From positions 1-25,599 of the IMG/VR virus record IMGVR_UViG_3300007640_000213: a DNA stretch of 25,599 nucleotides. One strand, given 5' to 3'. This document shows positions 15,508 through 23,379 of this stretch, piece by piece. This DNA comes from a virus. Within the stretch, counting starts at the first letter, position 1. Every line of letters starts with the position of its first letter. A program made the translations under genes and the position numbers. The notes beneath the pieces were generated by a model. That model had not been told where the DNA came from and searched no databases. It saw only the letters and a list, made by a program, of their open reading frames with translations.

Positions 15508-15552
15508 GGTATCGCTGTCTGCATGTCGTCAGCCGGGACTGTCAGCGATACC
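15508..15552 (-). promoter_or_regulatory. 5' leader stem-loop of Unit B
   Basis: A perfect 10-bp inverted repeat, GGTATCGCTG (15508-15517) and CAGCGATACC (15543-15552), encloses a 25-base loop. It lies between the promoter at 15574-15602 and the AAGGAG of the 75-aa gene (15485-15490). A smaller competing inverted repeat ACATGC/GCATGT (15491-15496, 15521-15526) lies closer to the ribosome-binding site. Confidence 0.6.
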
Positions 15553-15573
15553 GGATGTCCCCGGAATATGTAC

Positions 15574-15602
15574 TGTATAGACGGTTACACTGTTTATGTC
15601 AA
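15574..15602 (-). promoter_or_regulatory. Sigma-70-type promoter for Unit B
   Basis: On the minus strand, TTGACA (15597-15602) is separated by exactly 17 bases from TATACA (15574-15579). The expected start is near 15567. It begins 4 bases after the U-tract of the capsid terminator, so it restarts transcription immediately after Unit A stops. Confidence 0.85.
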
Positions 15603-15606
15603 GCAT

Positions 15607-15630
15607 AAAAAAGGGGCACCGAAGTGCCCC
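15607..15630 (-). terminator. Strong intrinsic terminator after the capsid gene
   Basis: On the minus strand a perfect 7-bp stem GGGGCAC / GTGCCCC (15613-15619 and 15624-15630) closes a UUCG tetraloop with a C-G closing pair, followed by six U residues (15607-15612). It lies 29 bases past the stop of the major capsid gene, matching the need to end the very abundant capsid message. Confidence 0.93.
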
Positions 15631-15659
15631 TCCAAAAACGTCTGGGTGAACCGTTTTTG

Positions 15660-16571
15660 TTAACTGGATCCGGGAGATCCATAGATCCCGAGGGGATCTG
15701 AAACGCCGAAGCTATAACGCTCGCGAGCCTTGTAACGCACGTTACCCGTATCGAAGTCACCGTCCATAGAATTAGACAGCGGGGTACGGACAAAATGCTT
15801 CAGACCGTTCGGGACATCGGTGGTCAGGAACCACGCGTTGTCATCCGTGAGGAAGTGGTTAACTTTATAACCACCCGGAACCGATCCGTTGCTCACAATA
15901 GCGTTAACGTCGTTATCAGCCGTACCTACGCGGAACTCAGTCTCAAGCAGGCGGGTTGCTACGAACATTAAAGCAGGCGGGATGATGAGCTTACGCGGCT
16001 TAGCAGCAATAAGCAGACCGCGCTCATCGGTCCACCCGGCAATCTGAATGACTGCGGCTTCCAAAGAAGTCTCATTCAAATCTGCGCCCGTCGTAGGACG
16101 GTTGCTGTTCGTACCACCAGAAACAAGCGGGTGGTCGGTAGCGCAGAGCACCTTACCGTCACCATAGGTCGGGCCACCCGTGAACGCGTTGTTCAGGATA
16201 TAGGCAGCTTTAACCTGCTTGGTGTATGCCATGCCGCGAGCAAGGGCTTTCGTATAACGCGACGAAAGGGAATCGTACAGGTTGTCCTCCATTGCCTCTT
16301 CGGTAATCGAGAATCCCATAGCGATGGTTTCGTGCGTATAACGTGCAGTCCATGCTTCCTGTGCGTTGTCATATGCAATGGCAGAACCTTCATCCTTAAC
16401 CGGAGCGGCGCCAAAGCCAGACAACTTGGTTTCTTCCTCGAAAGAACGGTCGGAACTCTCAGTCTCGTAGATTTCCTTATGTTCTTCCCCATACTTAGAA
16501 TACTCCAACCCAAACAGAGCATTAAGCCCCGGGAGGAGTTCTTTGAGCAGTTGTGAACGTGAAATAGCCAT
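15660..16571 (-). CDS. Major capsid protein (Mu gpT-like, HK97 fold)
   Basis: The 303-aa protein forms the icosahedral shell. It starts MAISRSQLLKELLPGLNALF and has an extended N-arm region with KYGEEHKEIYETESSDRS and EEETKLSGFGAAPVKDEGSA. A region AYDNAQEAWTARYTHETIAM and GFSITEEAMEDNLYDSLSSR (about 66-104) corresponds to the E-loop and spine of gpT-like capsids. The CATDHPLVSGG loop and PRKLIIPPALMFVATRLLET strand-helix are further hallmarks. It follows scaffold and decoration-like genes and ends with a dedicated terminator. No prohead-protease gene is seen in the window, consistent with a separate scaffold. Length fits the family. Confidence 0.9.
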   Translation of the reverse strand: MAISRSQLLKELLPGLNALFGLEYSKYGEEHKEIYETESSDRSFEEETKLSGFGAAPVKDEGSAIAYDNAQEAWTARYTHETIAMGFSITEEAMEDNLYDSLSSRYTKALARGMAYTKQVKAAYILNNAFTGGPTYGDGKVLCATDHPLVSGGTNSNRPTTGADLNETSLEAAVIQIAGWTDERGLLIAAKPRKLIIPPALMFVATRLLETEFRVGTADNDVNAIVSNGSVPGGYKVNHFLTDDNAWFLTTDVPNGLKHFVRTPLSNSMDGDFDTGNVRYKARERYSFGVSDPLGIYGSPGSS

Positions 16572-16585
16572 TTATTACTGCTCCC

Positions 16586-17176
16586 TTAGTTAGCCAATAC
16601 AGTGGCGTTATAGTACATATGAACGCCCTGATTGAACTTAACAATGCAGTCGGTATAAGCCGAGCCTGCATCAACGAAGTCAATAATACGAACGGCCAGC
16701 GTTCCGGTATTAGCCGGGGTAGCCAAGCGAATCGTAGAAAGACCCGTAGCGGTGCTACCGCCAAAGTTTTCTAGAGCAGCGAATTTGCCACGAACCGTGG
16801 CGGCTACAGATCCAACTGCCTGCACCTGAAACAACTGGTCCGGATCATCATAGACCCGCACAAATACCTGCGTATAACCAGAAGTAATGGCGTTAGCCGG
16901 AAGATACTGTGAGAACAAAGGCTGCTGAGTATCGGGACTGACGTAGCGAACGCCAGCAACAACACCAACAACACCCGCCGAAGAAGTCGTTACCGTAGCG
17001 GTGATAGCCGACGGTTGACCCGCCGAAGCTGCACCAATAGTGATAACGTCTCCTGTATAGACAGCCGTACCACTGTTAACCGTCATCGGGATTTCCCGAA
17101 TCGAGCCTCCAGTGCTGGGCCGTCCACCGAGCATATTGATCGGTTTTAACCCATAAGGGGACGCAACAGAAGCCAT
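16586..17176 (-). CDS. Probable capsid decoration/structural protein, 196 aa
   Basis: The protein begins MASVASPYGLKPINMLGG, a start often seen in proteins encoded directly beside HK97-like capsid genes. It continues with small beta strands (GTAVYTGDVITIGAASAGQP; TSSAGVVGVVAGVRYVSPDT; TQVFVRVYDDPDQLFQVQ) and ends FNQGVHMYYNATVLAN. The GD.I and YDDPDQLF elements are typical of this uncharacterised phage family. A TAGGAG ribosome-binding site precedes the ATG, and the capsid gene follows 14 bases later. Decoration (cement) protein is the most likely role; it might also be a minor head protein. Confidence 0.75.
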   Translation of the reverse strand: MASVASPYGLKPINMLGGRPSTGGSIREIPMTVNSGTAVYTGDVITIGAASAGQPSAITATVTTSSAGVVGVVAGVRYVSPDTQQPLFSQYLPANAITSGYTQVFVRVYDDPDQLFQVQAVGSVAATVRGKFAALENFGGSTATGLSTIRLATPANTGTLAVRIIDFVDAGSAYTDCIVKFNQGVHMYYNATVLAN

Positions 17177-17189
17177 GTCGAACTCCTAA

Positions 17190-17648
17190 CTATGATTTAA
17201 TGTTACCTTTTCCAAACGTAACCGACGTTTTCTTATCTTTGAATAAAGGCATACGTGGGTCACTTTCTCTCATAAAGTTGTTGTCAACGGAAGCAACAGC
17301 ATCCTCTGTCTGTTTTCGGAAATGGTCGTCACGTTGCTCAACAAACTCTTGGGGGATTTTACAAAGAAGCAGTCCCCCGGACTCGATGGAGTCCTTAAAC
17401 CGACTGTTTGGATCGGCCATTACATAGGCTTCTGGATGTTCAGAAGCGTTGACAGGCTCCCACCCCTCTCGGAATTTGGCCGAGACGTTCATGGGATCCG
17501 CGTTACCCATGACGCTAGTACGGATATATCGGTATGCGTAACCTTCTTCCGCATTAACATCGGGTAACAAACTTGCCCGTTGCCAGCGCTTTGGGCGCTC
17601 AGTTTTTTCACGGGTAGCAGCATCGCGAGTAGTTCTAGTATCAGACAT
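17190..17648 (-). CDS. Conserved head-module protein, 152 aa
   Basis: I choose the ATG at 17648 (MSDTRTTRD) because AGGTG lies 7 bases upstream; the longer GTG start at 17657 lies inside that site. Segments are PKRWQRASLLPDVNAEEGYA, YIRTSVMGNADPMNVSAKFR, EGWEPVNASEHPEAYV and SGGLLLCKIPQEFVEQR, ending MRESDPRMPLFKDKKTSVTF. I recall this family between scaffold and capsid genes of marine phages. It is hydrophilic with no TM. It may be a scaffold cofactor or internal head protein; function is not established. It overlaps the scaffold stop by 8 bases. Confidence 0.72.
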   Translation of the reverse strand: MSDTRTTRDAATREKTERPKRWQRASLLPDVNAEEGYAYRYIRTSVMGNADPMNVSAKFREGWEPVNASEHPEAYVMADPNSRFKDSIESGGLLLCKIPQEFVEQRDDHFRKQTEDAVASVDNNFMRESDPRMPLFKDKKTSVTFGKGNIKS

Positions 17649-18594
17649 TTTGTGCACCTAATTTCAAAACTTCAGCAGCGTACTGCTCATTGGTTAAGCC
17701 TAACTTCTTGGCAAGGTCGGCTTGCGTTCTCGTTAGTCTTACTTTCCGAGGAGAAGTTGTCCTTTTTGCCGAAGCTACCACGGTTGTGTTCCGTTTTGTA
17801 GCTTTAGGTCTTTCAACAACCTCTTCATCATCGTCAAACTGTTCTGGGAACCGCCGACGCATCTCAGAATTAATCTTATCATAGTATTCGTCTGAACGGG
17901 GGTCAACCCCATTAACAACTAAATCTTCATGTAAGCCGAATACATAACTTGTCATGGATCGGTTAGTCCCAAACCATGGATTACTTTCTTTCCATTTTTC
18001 AGCTTTAGCATCTGGTCTAGCCTGTTGAGTTTGCTGAGTTTGCTGAGTTTGCTGAGTTTGTGTGGCAGGAGAAACATCCCAATTCTGATTATCCTGCGCA
18101 GGGTCATATGTAAACTGAGGCGTGTACTGTTGGACTTTTTCATACGCCGATTCAGCTCTAATCAGTTTGCGTTGGGACTCGGCTATCTTATCCGAGTCAC
18201 CAGAATCATAGGCATCCTGAAACTCTCTCTTTGCTATAGCTAACGCATTTTCTGCCGAAACCTTAGCGGTATTGATTAATGTCTGCTCTCCTCCGCTAAG
18301 GTTTGTTTTCAGCCGCCTATTCTCTTCATAGACTCTCTTTGCGAAATTAACCGCTTCCTCACGTTCCCTGAATGCGGCTTCTTTAGCTCGACGCTCATCA
18401 TGCCAAACTTTCTTTAACTGTTTGGCTTTTTCTTTAGAAAACTCTTCTAATTCATCGTCTTCGAGATCCCGCACGATTTCCTTGGGCATGGGTTCACGCC
18501 CTTGATCTTCTTCCGGCGTATCGTCCTCGATCTCAATTTCGTAATCGTCTTCATTCTCAAACTCTTCTTCTAGAACTTCAGCTTTTGCGTTCAT
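17641..18594 (-). CDS. Capsid scaffolding protein, 317 aa
   Basis: The N-terminal 55 residues are strongly acidic (EEEFENEDDYEIEIEDDTPE). Long helical and coiled-coil segments follow (about 50-155, FSKEKAKQLKKVWHDERRAK). A low-complexity QTQQTQQTQQ stretch is at 179-191, coded by four 9-bp repeats near 18023-18060. A compact domain at about 207-252 (MTSYVFGLHEDLVVNGVDPR, INSEMRRRFPEQF) precedes a basic linker. A C-terminal helix-turn-helix-like segment (TRTQADLAKKLGLTNEQYA) at 289-306 is the usual capsid-binding end. Such proteins guide procapsid assembly and leave before packaging. Placement between co-chaperonin and capsid genes fits, and an AAGGAG ribosome-binding site is present. Confidence 0.83.
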   Translation of the reverse strand: MNAKAEVLEEEFENEDDYEIEIEDDTPEEDQGREPMPKEIVRDLEDDELEEFSKEKAKQLKKVWHDERRAKEAAFREREEAVNFAKRVYEENRRLKTNLSGGEQTLINTAKVSAENALAIAKREFQDAYDSGDSDKIAESQRKLIRAESAYEKVQQYTPQFTYDPAQDNQNWDVSPATQTQQTQQTQQTQQARPDAKAEKWKESNPWFGTNRSMTSYVFGLHEDLVVNGVDPRSDEYYDKINSEMRRRFPEQFDDDEEVVERPKATKRNTTVVASAKRTTSPRKVRLTRTQADLAKKLGLTNEQYAAEVLKLGAQNV

Positions 18595-18603
18595 AAAAAC
18601 TCC

Positions 18604-18981
18604 TTAACCTCTATAAATACCACGCGGGTCTTCGACCACGCCTTCTACAGAATCATCATTAATCAAACGAAAAGATTTACCGTGGATGTTCAGGCGCGTG
18701 CCCGCGTGAGGACGGACTAATACAAAGTCGCCTTCTTTGCAGTACGCACCGGATGGGAATCTATCGGGGTCTTTAAAGCAGTCCGGTCCTAGTTTGACAA
18801 CAAACAAAACCGTCGCTAAAAGCTCTTCGTTCTTCTTGGTAGAATCAGCCTTTAAGATTCCGCTATCGTATGTCGATTCTATATCTGGGATAGCACAGAG
18901 AATTCTGTACCCAGAGGGTTCAGGTAGTTGTTTAGCTTTATTCTCTTCGCTTTCTACACTCTTGTCGTGTTCTGCGTCCAT
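18604..18981 (-). CDS. GroES-like co-chaperonin, 125 aa
   Basis: The C-terminal 100 residues have the GroES beta-barrel pattern: SGYRILCAIPDIESTYDSGI (23-42), with the segment around IESTYDSGILKAD matching a mobile loop. LLATVLFVVKLGPDCFKD and FPSGAYCKEGDFVLVRPHAG (75-94) follow, then GKSFRLINDDSVEGVVEDP. The first 20 residues are a charged extension absent from host GroES. The protein would cap the host GroEL ring to fold the capsid or another large virion protein, as T4 gp31 does. It lies between the portal and scaffold genes. The start overlaps the preceding stop by one base. A GroEL partner is not encoded in the window. Confidence 0.87.
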   Translation of the reverse strand: MDAEHDKSVESEENKAKQLPEPSGYRILCAIPDIESTYDSGILKADSTKKNEELLATVLFVVKLGPDCFKDPDRFPSGAYCKEGDFVLVRPHAGTRLNIHGKSFRLINDDSVEGVVEDPRGIYRG

Positions 18982-19163
18982 TAGTCTTCGTCTAACCTCT
19001 CTCTTATATCTCCAATGTAATCACGAACAGCAAGAAGTCCTTTGATTGTGCCGCATACATATCTATATTCTCCGATATCCTTTGCGGTTCCTGTTGACAG
19101 GTCTTCTGTGATCGCCCCCACCTTTTCATCTATCTTCTCTACAAGTAAATCTAATATGTCCAT
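18981..19163 (-). CDS. Small helical protein, 60 aa
   Basis: The sequence MDILDLLVEKIDEKVGAITE, then LSTGTAKDIGEYRYVCGTIK, then GLLAVRDYIGDIRERLDED is predicted as two to three amphipathic helices. It overlaps both the portal stop and the co-chaperonin start by one base (TAATG at each end), evidence of a real gene. I recall this short family directly after portal genes in marine phages. Function is unknown; a portal or terminase-associated role is inferred only from position. Confidence 0.75.
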   Translation of the reverse strand: MDILDLLVEKIDEKVGAITEDLSTGTAKDIGEYRYVCGTIKGLLAVRDYIGDIRERLDED

Positions 19164-21661
19164 TAAACCCCGCTTCTTTGATTCATGCGATTCATCGCAG
19201 TTACATTATCTCTGGCAGATTGAGAAATTGCATTCTGCCCTATTTTAACACCTTCAAGCAACTGTTTTACAGCTAACTCCCGCTCTTTATTATCACTATC
19301 TTCCTGCGCTTTGGCGGCTTCTATAAGCAATTTAGCCTTTTCAAGCTCAATCTTGGCTTGGTCAACCTGCGTTTTATTCTGCATTTCTGACTGTTCCATA
19401 GCCATTTTATGCTGCAATTCTTGGGTTTTAAGCTGTAATTCTGTCCTCTGAATGATATTCAAAGGATCTTGAGCTTCCTGTTGCTGCTGTTGCTGTTGTA
19501 CTTCTGCCGTATCCTGTTGTAGAAGTTTCTCTGCTGCCTGTGCGATAACCCGTGAAAGCGCCACTTCAATTTCCGCAGGTAGCGGCTCATCCGGGGGCGG
19601 TAATTGTGTCCCGAGTTGCTCTTCAATTTTGTTCCTATATAGAAACGCTAAATGTTCACCTATATGCGCTTGTAGTGCGGCTTGGATAACCTGAGCTGCT
19701 GGACTCTGGCCAATAGTCTGCTGAATCATCGGATCTTGGATAAGCGACATATGCGCCTGCATATGTGCTTCGTGGTCCTGATGAATAAACGCTTTTACTG
19801 GTTTATTCTTGAAGATATTCATGTTCTCAGACACAGGGTCCAGAGGTTTGATATCTTCTTCAGTCGGTAGAATCTTATTGACGTTTTTAACCCCCAGAAC
19901 ATTCAACATCTGCTTATGCAGTGTAGGTAAGTCATAGAGTTGAGGAGCTGTCTGAGCAAGCTGTAAAGCTGCTTGATACTGGACGACACGCTGAGCCATC
20001 GTAGCGGAATTGGGATCCGATACCGGTATCACTTCTACATAGTCGTAGTCGGATTTCTTAGCTCTAGGATCGCCTTCTAACGGTTCATAAGTATAAGAAT
20101 CGTCCGTGTAATCCCTAATAATCTTTGCTAATAACTTGAATTCCTGTTTCATGGAGCTGTGGACTCGCGCCTGCACAGCACTCATTACTTTAAGCATCCG
20201 CTCCAATACAGCCAGCGTTGTCCCAACGGGGGATTGCGCGGACATATCACTGATCTTCAGGTCCGCAATCGACGCAAACCGACGCCCTTCTTCGATAATA
20301 CTCTGCATCAACTGAAACAGTGTGGCACTCGGCTCCTTGAACGGAAGCGGCATGATGTTGTCGCGTAGACTGCCTGAAGCAATATCTACATCTCGGAACT
20401 CACCGGGACCAATCGGTGTATCGTCACCTCTAACCCGTAACCCTTTAGTTTTGTACCCACCGGGAAGATTAGATAACGTACCTGCATCGACTAGCTGTCG
20501 AATGATGGACGTTCCTGACTTTGAAAACGCCCCTAATAAATGAATCAAACCGAACGCATAGAACCCGAACCCGGGAATGTAAGAGTAGTGCACGAAATGC
20601 GCACGTTTCTGGTAGGAGTTATCATCCTCGTTCCAATTCCTACGGATAGACAGAACTTCTCTTGACCCGTAGTCAATAGTTACTATGTACGGAACGGCTA
20701 TCGTAATGTCATTCCCAAGGCTCTTAACGCACGGGTCTTTTTCGTCATACTCACTGAGATCCAGATCTACCTGCATCTCCAACAACCGGTGCCGGTGGTC
20801 GTTCGACACGCTGAAACCCATGTTTTCAGCGATCTTCTTATCTACTTCATCAAGATAAGTCTCACCGTTCTCCGGATCTGGGAGGTCAATATCCAGATAA
20901 AACCCCGTCGCCTGCAGCCGTCGAACCTCGTTATGCGTCTTACGCATAACATGCGTAATCCTCTCCGAAGATTCTAAATCTGACGCACCATAAGGCACGA
21001 TGACATCCTCGGCGGGCGCATAAATAGCTACCTGCCGGTCAAGCGATGGGTCAAAGTAAATCTTCTTAAACGCATTACCGGATAACCCCAAACCCCAAAG
21101 CATCCGTTCATGCTCAGGACGATACTCAGTCATCACTTCCGTCAGCTGATAATTCATATCAGCCTCTACGTTTTCAGCAGCCTGTTTCTTTTCAGGCGTT
21201 TCCTTACCAATGATCTTAGTTCTTACTGGACCTCCCGCCGGGAAAGTCTCCATAATCGTTTCCGACTGGAACTTGACCAATGCTTCACTTAATAGTGGAT
21301 GGAATACACCACATGCACCGTCCCACGGTTCCGTTCTCTCTTCTATCTTTAACCCAAGAAGCTCAAGTCCGTCGATATAAGTCTGAATCCAATCCTTCCG
21401 AGAGGCTGAATCCGCATCAAAATCACCAATTAAATCGCTAGAAATCTTAGTTAATGCTTCTTCAGATAGAACTTCAGCAAGATTTTCAAAGAACTCGCCG
21501 TCTTCTTCGGCTTCTAATCCTTCTTCTTTATCTCCAAAATCAATTTCTATCTCTAGTCCTACTTCAGGCATAACGGGGTCTTCTTCACCCGGAAGTCGTT
21601 CACCGTTATCATCAATAACAACTTCAAGGGCATTACCCTCTTGATTAATTTCAATAGCCAT
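19163..21661 (-). CDS. Portal protein, P22-like, 832 aa
   Basis: The portal forms the dodecameric DNA entry channel at one capsid vertex and binds terminase. After an acidic tail (residues 30-65) the core begins SRKDWIQTYIDGLELLGLKI and contains EPWDGACGVFHPLLSEALVK, WGLGLSGNAFKKIYFDPSLD, FVHYSYIPGFGFYAFGLIHL and EEGRRFASIADLKISDM. The C-terminus has a poly-Gln run (about 720-727) and a long Lys/Glu/Gln-rich coiled coil to about 810, which corresponds to the barrel helix of P22-type portals. Size is large but normal for that class. It sits between TerL and the small 60-aa gene, with a GAGGTG ribosome-binding site. Confidence 0.92.
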   Translation of the reverse strand: MAIEINQEGNALEVVIDDNGERLPGEEDPVMPEVGLEIEIDFGDKEEGLEAEEDGEFFENLAEVLSEEALTKISSDLIGDFDADSASRKDWIQTYIDGLELLGLKIEERTEPWDGACGVFHPLLSEALVKFQSETIMETFPAGGPVRTKIIGKETPEKKQAAENVEADMNYQLTEVMTEYRPEHERMLWGLGLSGNAFKKIYFDPSLDRQVAIYAPAEDVIVPYGASDLESSERITHVMRKTHNEVRRLQATGFYLDIDLPDPENGETYLDEVDKKIAENMGFSVSNDHRHRLLEMQVDLDLSEYDEKDPCVKSLGNDITIAVPYIVTIDYGSREVLSIRRNWNEDDNSYQKRAHFVHYSYIPGFGFYAFGLIHLLGAFSKSGTSIIRQLVDAGTLSNLPGGYKTKGLRVRGDDTPIGPGEFRDVDIASGSLRDNIMPLPFKEPSATLFQLMQSIIEEGRRFASIADLKISDMSAQSPVGTTLAVLERMLKVMSAVQARVHSSMKQEFKLLAKIIRDYTDDSYTYEPLEGDPRAKKSDYDYVEVIPVSDPNSATMAQRVVQYQAALQLAQTAPQLYDLPTLHKQMLNVLGVKNVNKILPTEEDIKPLDPVSENMNIFKNKPVKAFIHQDHEAHMQAHMSLIQDPMIQQTIGQSPAAQVIQAALQAHIGEHLAFLYRNKIEEQLGTQLPPPDEPLPAEIEVALSRVIAQAAEKLLQQDTAEVQQQQQQQEAQDPLNIIQRTELQLKTQELQHKMAMEQSEMQNKTQVDQAKIELEKAKLLIEAAKAQEDSDNKERELAVKQLLEGVKIGQNAISQSARDNVTAMNRMNQRSGV

Positions 21662-21669
21662 TATGCACC

Positions 21670-23379
21670 TCAGTAATAACCTTTACGCGCAGAACGATTC
21701 CGGAAATATCTGATTTCATCATCCGGTTCATCTAATGCTGTACGAATATAGCCCCCGCGTCGAAATCTTGCTAGTGCCATAGACACTGAATCTACATAGT
21801 CATCATGCTCGCCTGCCGGGAAGCTCGCCACCTCTTCAATGACTTCTTCTGCCCAACGAGTTTCGGGTGCCCATACTTTACCTGAAGCAAAGATATCGGA
21901 CACTGTGTTTAACCTAACAATCTTATCGTTTCCCTTGGTAGGTGTGAAGTCCTGCACGGGGATGCCCATAGCACGTAACTCATATATAAGAGGTGCGCCA
22001 CTGGCCTTCTTCTCAATAATCACTCCGTCAGGGTTCCATTCCTCATACGCTTTGACCACTACCCGCTTCAGCTCTGGGAACTCCATCCGGTCCCTGAATG
22101 CGTCCAGCAGAATAATATTCGCGTCAGGACGTCCTCTGTCTCTATCTGCTACATAAAACCCCTCATCTCCCCCATCATTCTCGGTATAAAACACTCCCCA
22201 TATCGTACAAGCCGAATAGTCTGCACGGTTATGCTTCTCAAACGCCGTATCCCAACTCATTAATATAAAGTCGCACGGCGGCGGGTTGTCTCTTTCCCAC
22301 ACACGCCACCACTCTCGTTTGACAATCGCAGACGCCTCACTGGTCGGCTCCTGCATGTACTGCGCCATCCATTTGCCGTGAGGTAGCTCATTTCTTAAAA
22401 CCTCTAACTCCTCAAGAGGCCAGAACTCAGGCCATAGCGGGTTACCGCTTGGCATAATGGCAGGGAAGTCAATCACCTCCCACTCTTCGCCATCCCTCTG
22501 CGCCGCCGCTTTCAGCACTTGCGCCGTCAAATCCCTCTTGGACCAGCGGGTCATCACGATCACGATAGCCCCACCCGGCTGAAGTCGCTGTCTTGGGCCG
22601 GATGTATACCACTCGTAGGTCTTATCGTAGATTTCCGGGTTGGTTTCAGCCATTGTGGCTTCTTGTTCTGAGTGCGGGTCGTCAATAATCAGCAAATCCG
22701 CACCTTTACCGGTCACCGCACCGCCTACACCGATAGCGAAATAGTCACCTCCCCTGCTGGTGTTCCACCTTCCCGCCGCTTTCGAGTCAGATTGTAGTGT
22801 TGTTTCGGGGAAAATCTCTCGATACCCCTCTTCGTCCACTAAATTTCGCACTTTTCTACCGAAATTGACCGCCAATTCCGCTGTATGCGAAGTTTGAATT
22901 ACTTTTTTCTCAGGAAACTTCCCTAAAAACCAAGCTGGAAGGAGATAAGAGGCAAATTCTGACTTCGTATGCCGGGGTGGCATATTAATAATCAGGCGTT
23001 TGCACTCTCCACGCGCTACTTTCTCAAACGCACGGGCCATGATCTTATGATGTCGGCCCCCGATGAACCCGGGCCACATCTTCATAACGAATTTCAGGAA
23101 ATCTCTGGCATAGGACTCGCGGTCCATAGCCTTCTCGTACCGTTCCAAGTCCACCAGCAGGGACCGTTTCGCGGACTCAGGTAGTGATGGAAGCGCCGTA
23201 AGCAGCGCCTGAAGCTCCTGTAAAGTTAAATTATATTGTGCGCGTGTAGAAGTCTCGCGATTGAGGTCAATAGGCTTCTTACGTGGGAGGTCAGAAACGT
23301 CTTTTTTCGGTTTGAAATACTCGCTTTTCGGTTTTGAAACCTTATCTTCGTCCGATAATTCTAAGGCGGCTTCACTCAT
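21670..23379 (-). CDS. terL: Terminase large subunit (ATPase-nuclease)
   Basis: The 569-aa motor packages DNA into the procapsid. Walker A-like motif MPPRHTKSE is at 133-141, Walker B LLIIDDP at 229-235, and the coupling motif VMTRWSKRDL at 275-284. The nuclease domain has metal-ligand candidates Asp377 in SWDTAF, Glu456 in VIIEKKASG, and the HDDYVDS cluster at 525-531 (Asp527/Asp530). The 85-residue N-terminal region is basic and probably contacts the small subunit. It lies just downstream of the TerS-like gene (8-base overlap) and before the portal, the usual order. Length and domain order are complete, so this is an intact terminase. Packaging type (headful or cohesive end) cannot be inferred from it alone. 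Confidence 0.96.
   Translation of the reverse strand: MSEAALELSDEDKVSKPKSEYFKPKKDVSDLPRKKPIDLNRETSTRAQYNLTLQELQALLTALPSLPESAKRSLLVDLERYEKAMDRESYARDFLKFVMKMWPGFIGGRHHKIMARAFEKVARGECKRLIINMPPRHTKSEFASYLLPAWFLGKFPEKKVIQTSHTAELAVNFGRKVRNLVDEEGYREIFPETTLQSDSKAAGRWNTSRGGDYFAIGVGGAVTGKGADLLIIDDPHSEQEATMAETNPEIYDKTYEWYTSGPRQRLQPGGAIVIVMTRWSKRDLTAQVLKAAAQRDGEEWEVIDFPAIMPSGNPLWPEFWPLEELEVLRNELPHGKWMAQYMQEPTSEASAIVKREWWRVWERDNPPPCDFILMSWDTAFEKHNRADYSACTIWGVFYTENDGGDEGFYVADRDRGRPDANIILLDAFRDRMEFPELKRVVVKAYEEWNPDGVIIEKKASGAPLIYELRAMGIPVQDFTPTKGNDKIVRLNTVSDIFASGKVWAPETRWAEEVIEEVASFPAGEHDDYVDSVSMALARFRRGGYIRTALDEPDDEIRYFRNRSARKGYY

Noticed and set aside
16131-16556. 141-aa plus-strand ORF
   Set aside because: It is antisense to the major capsid gene, which has clear family motifs; no independent signals are seen.
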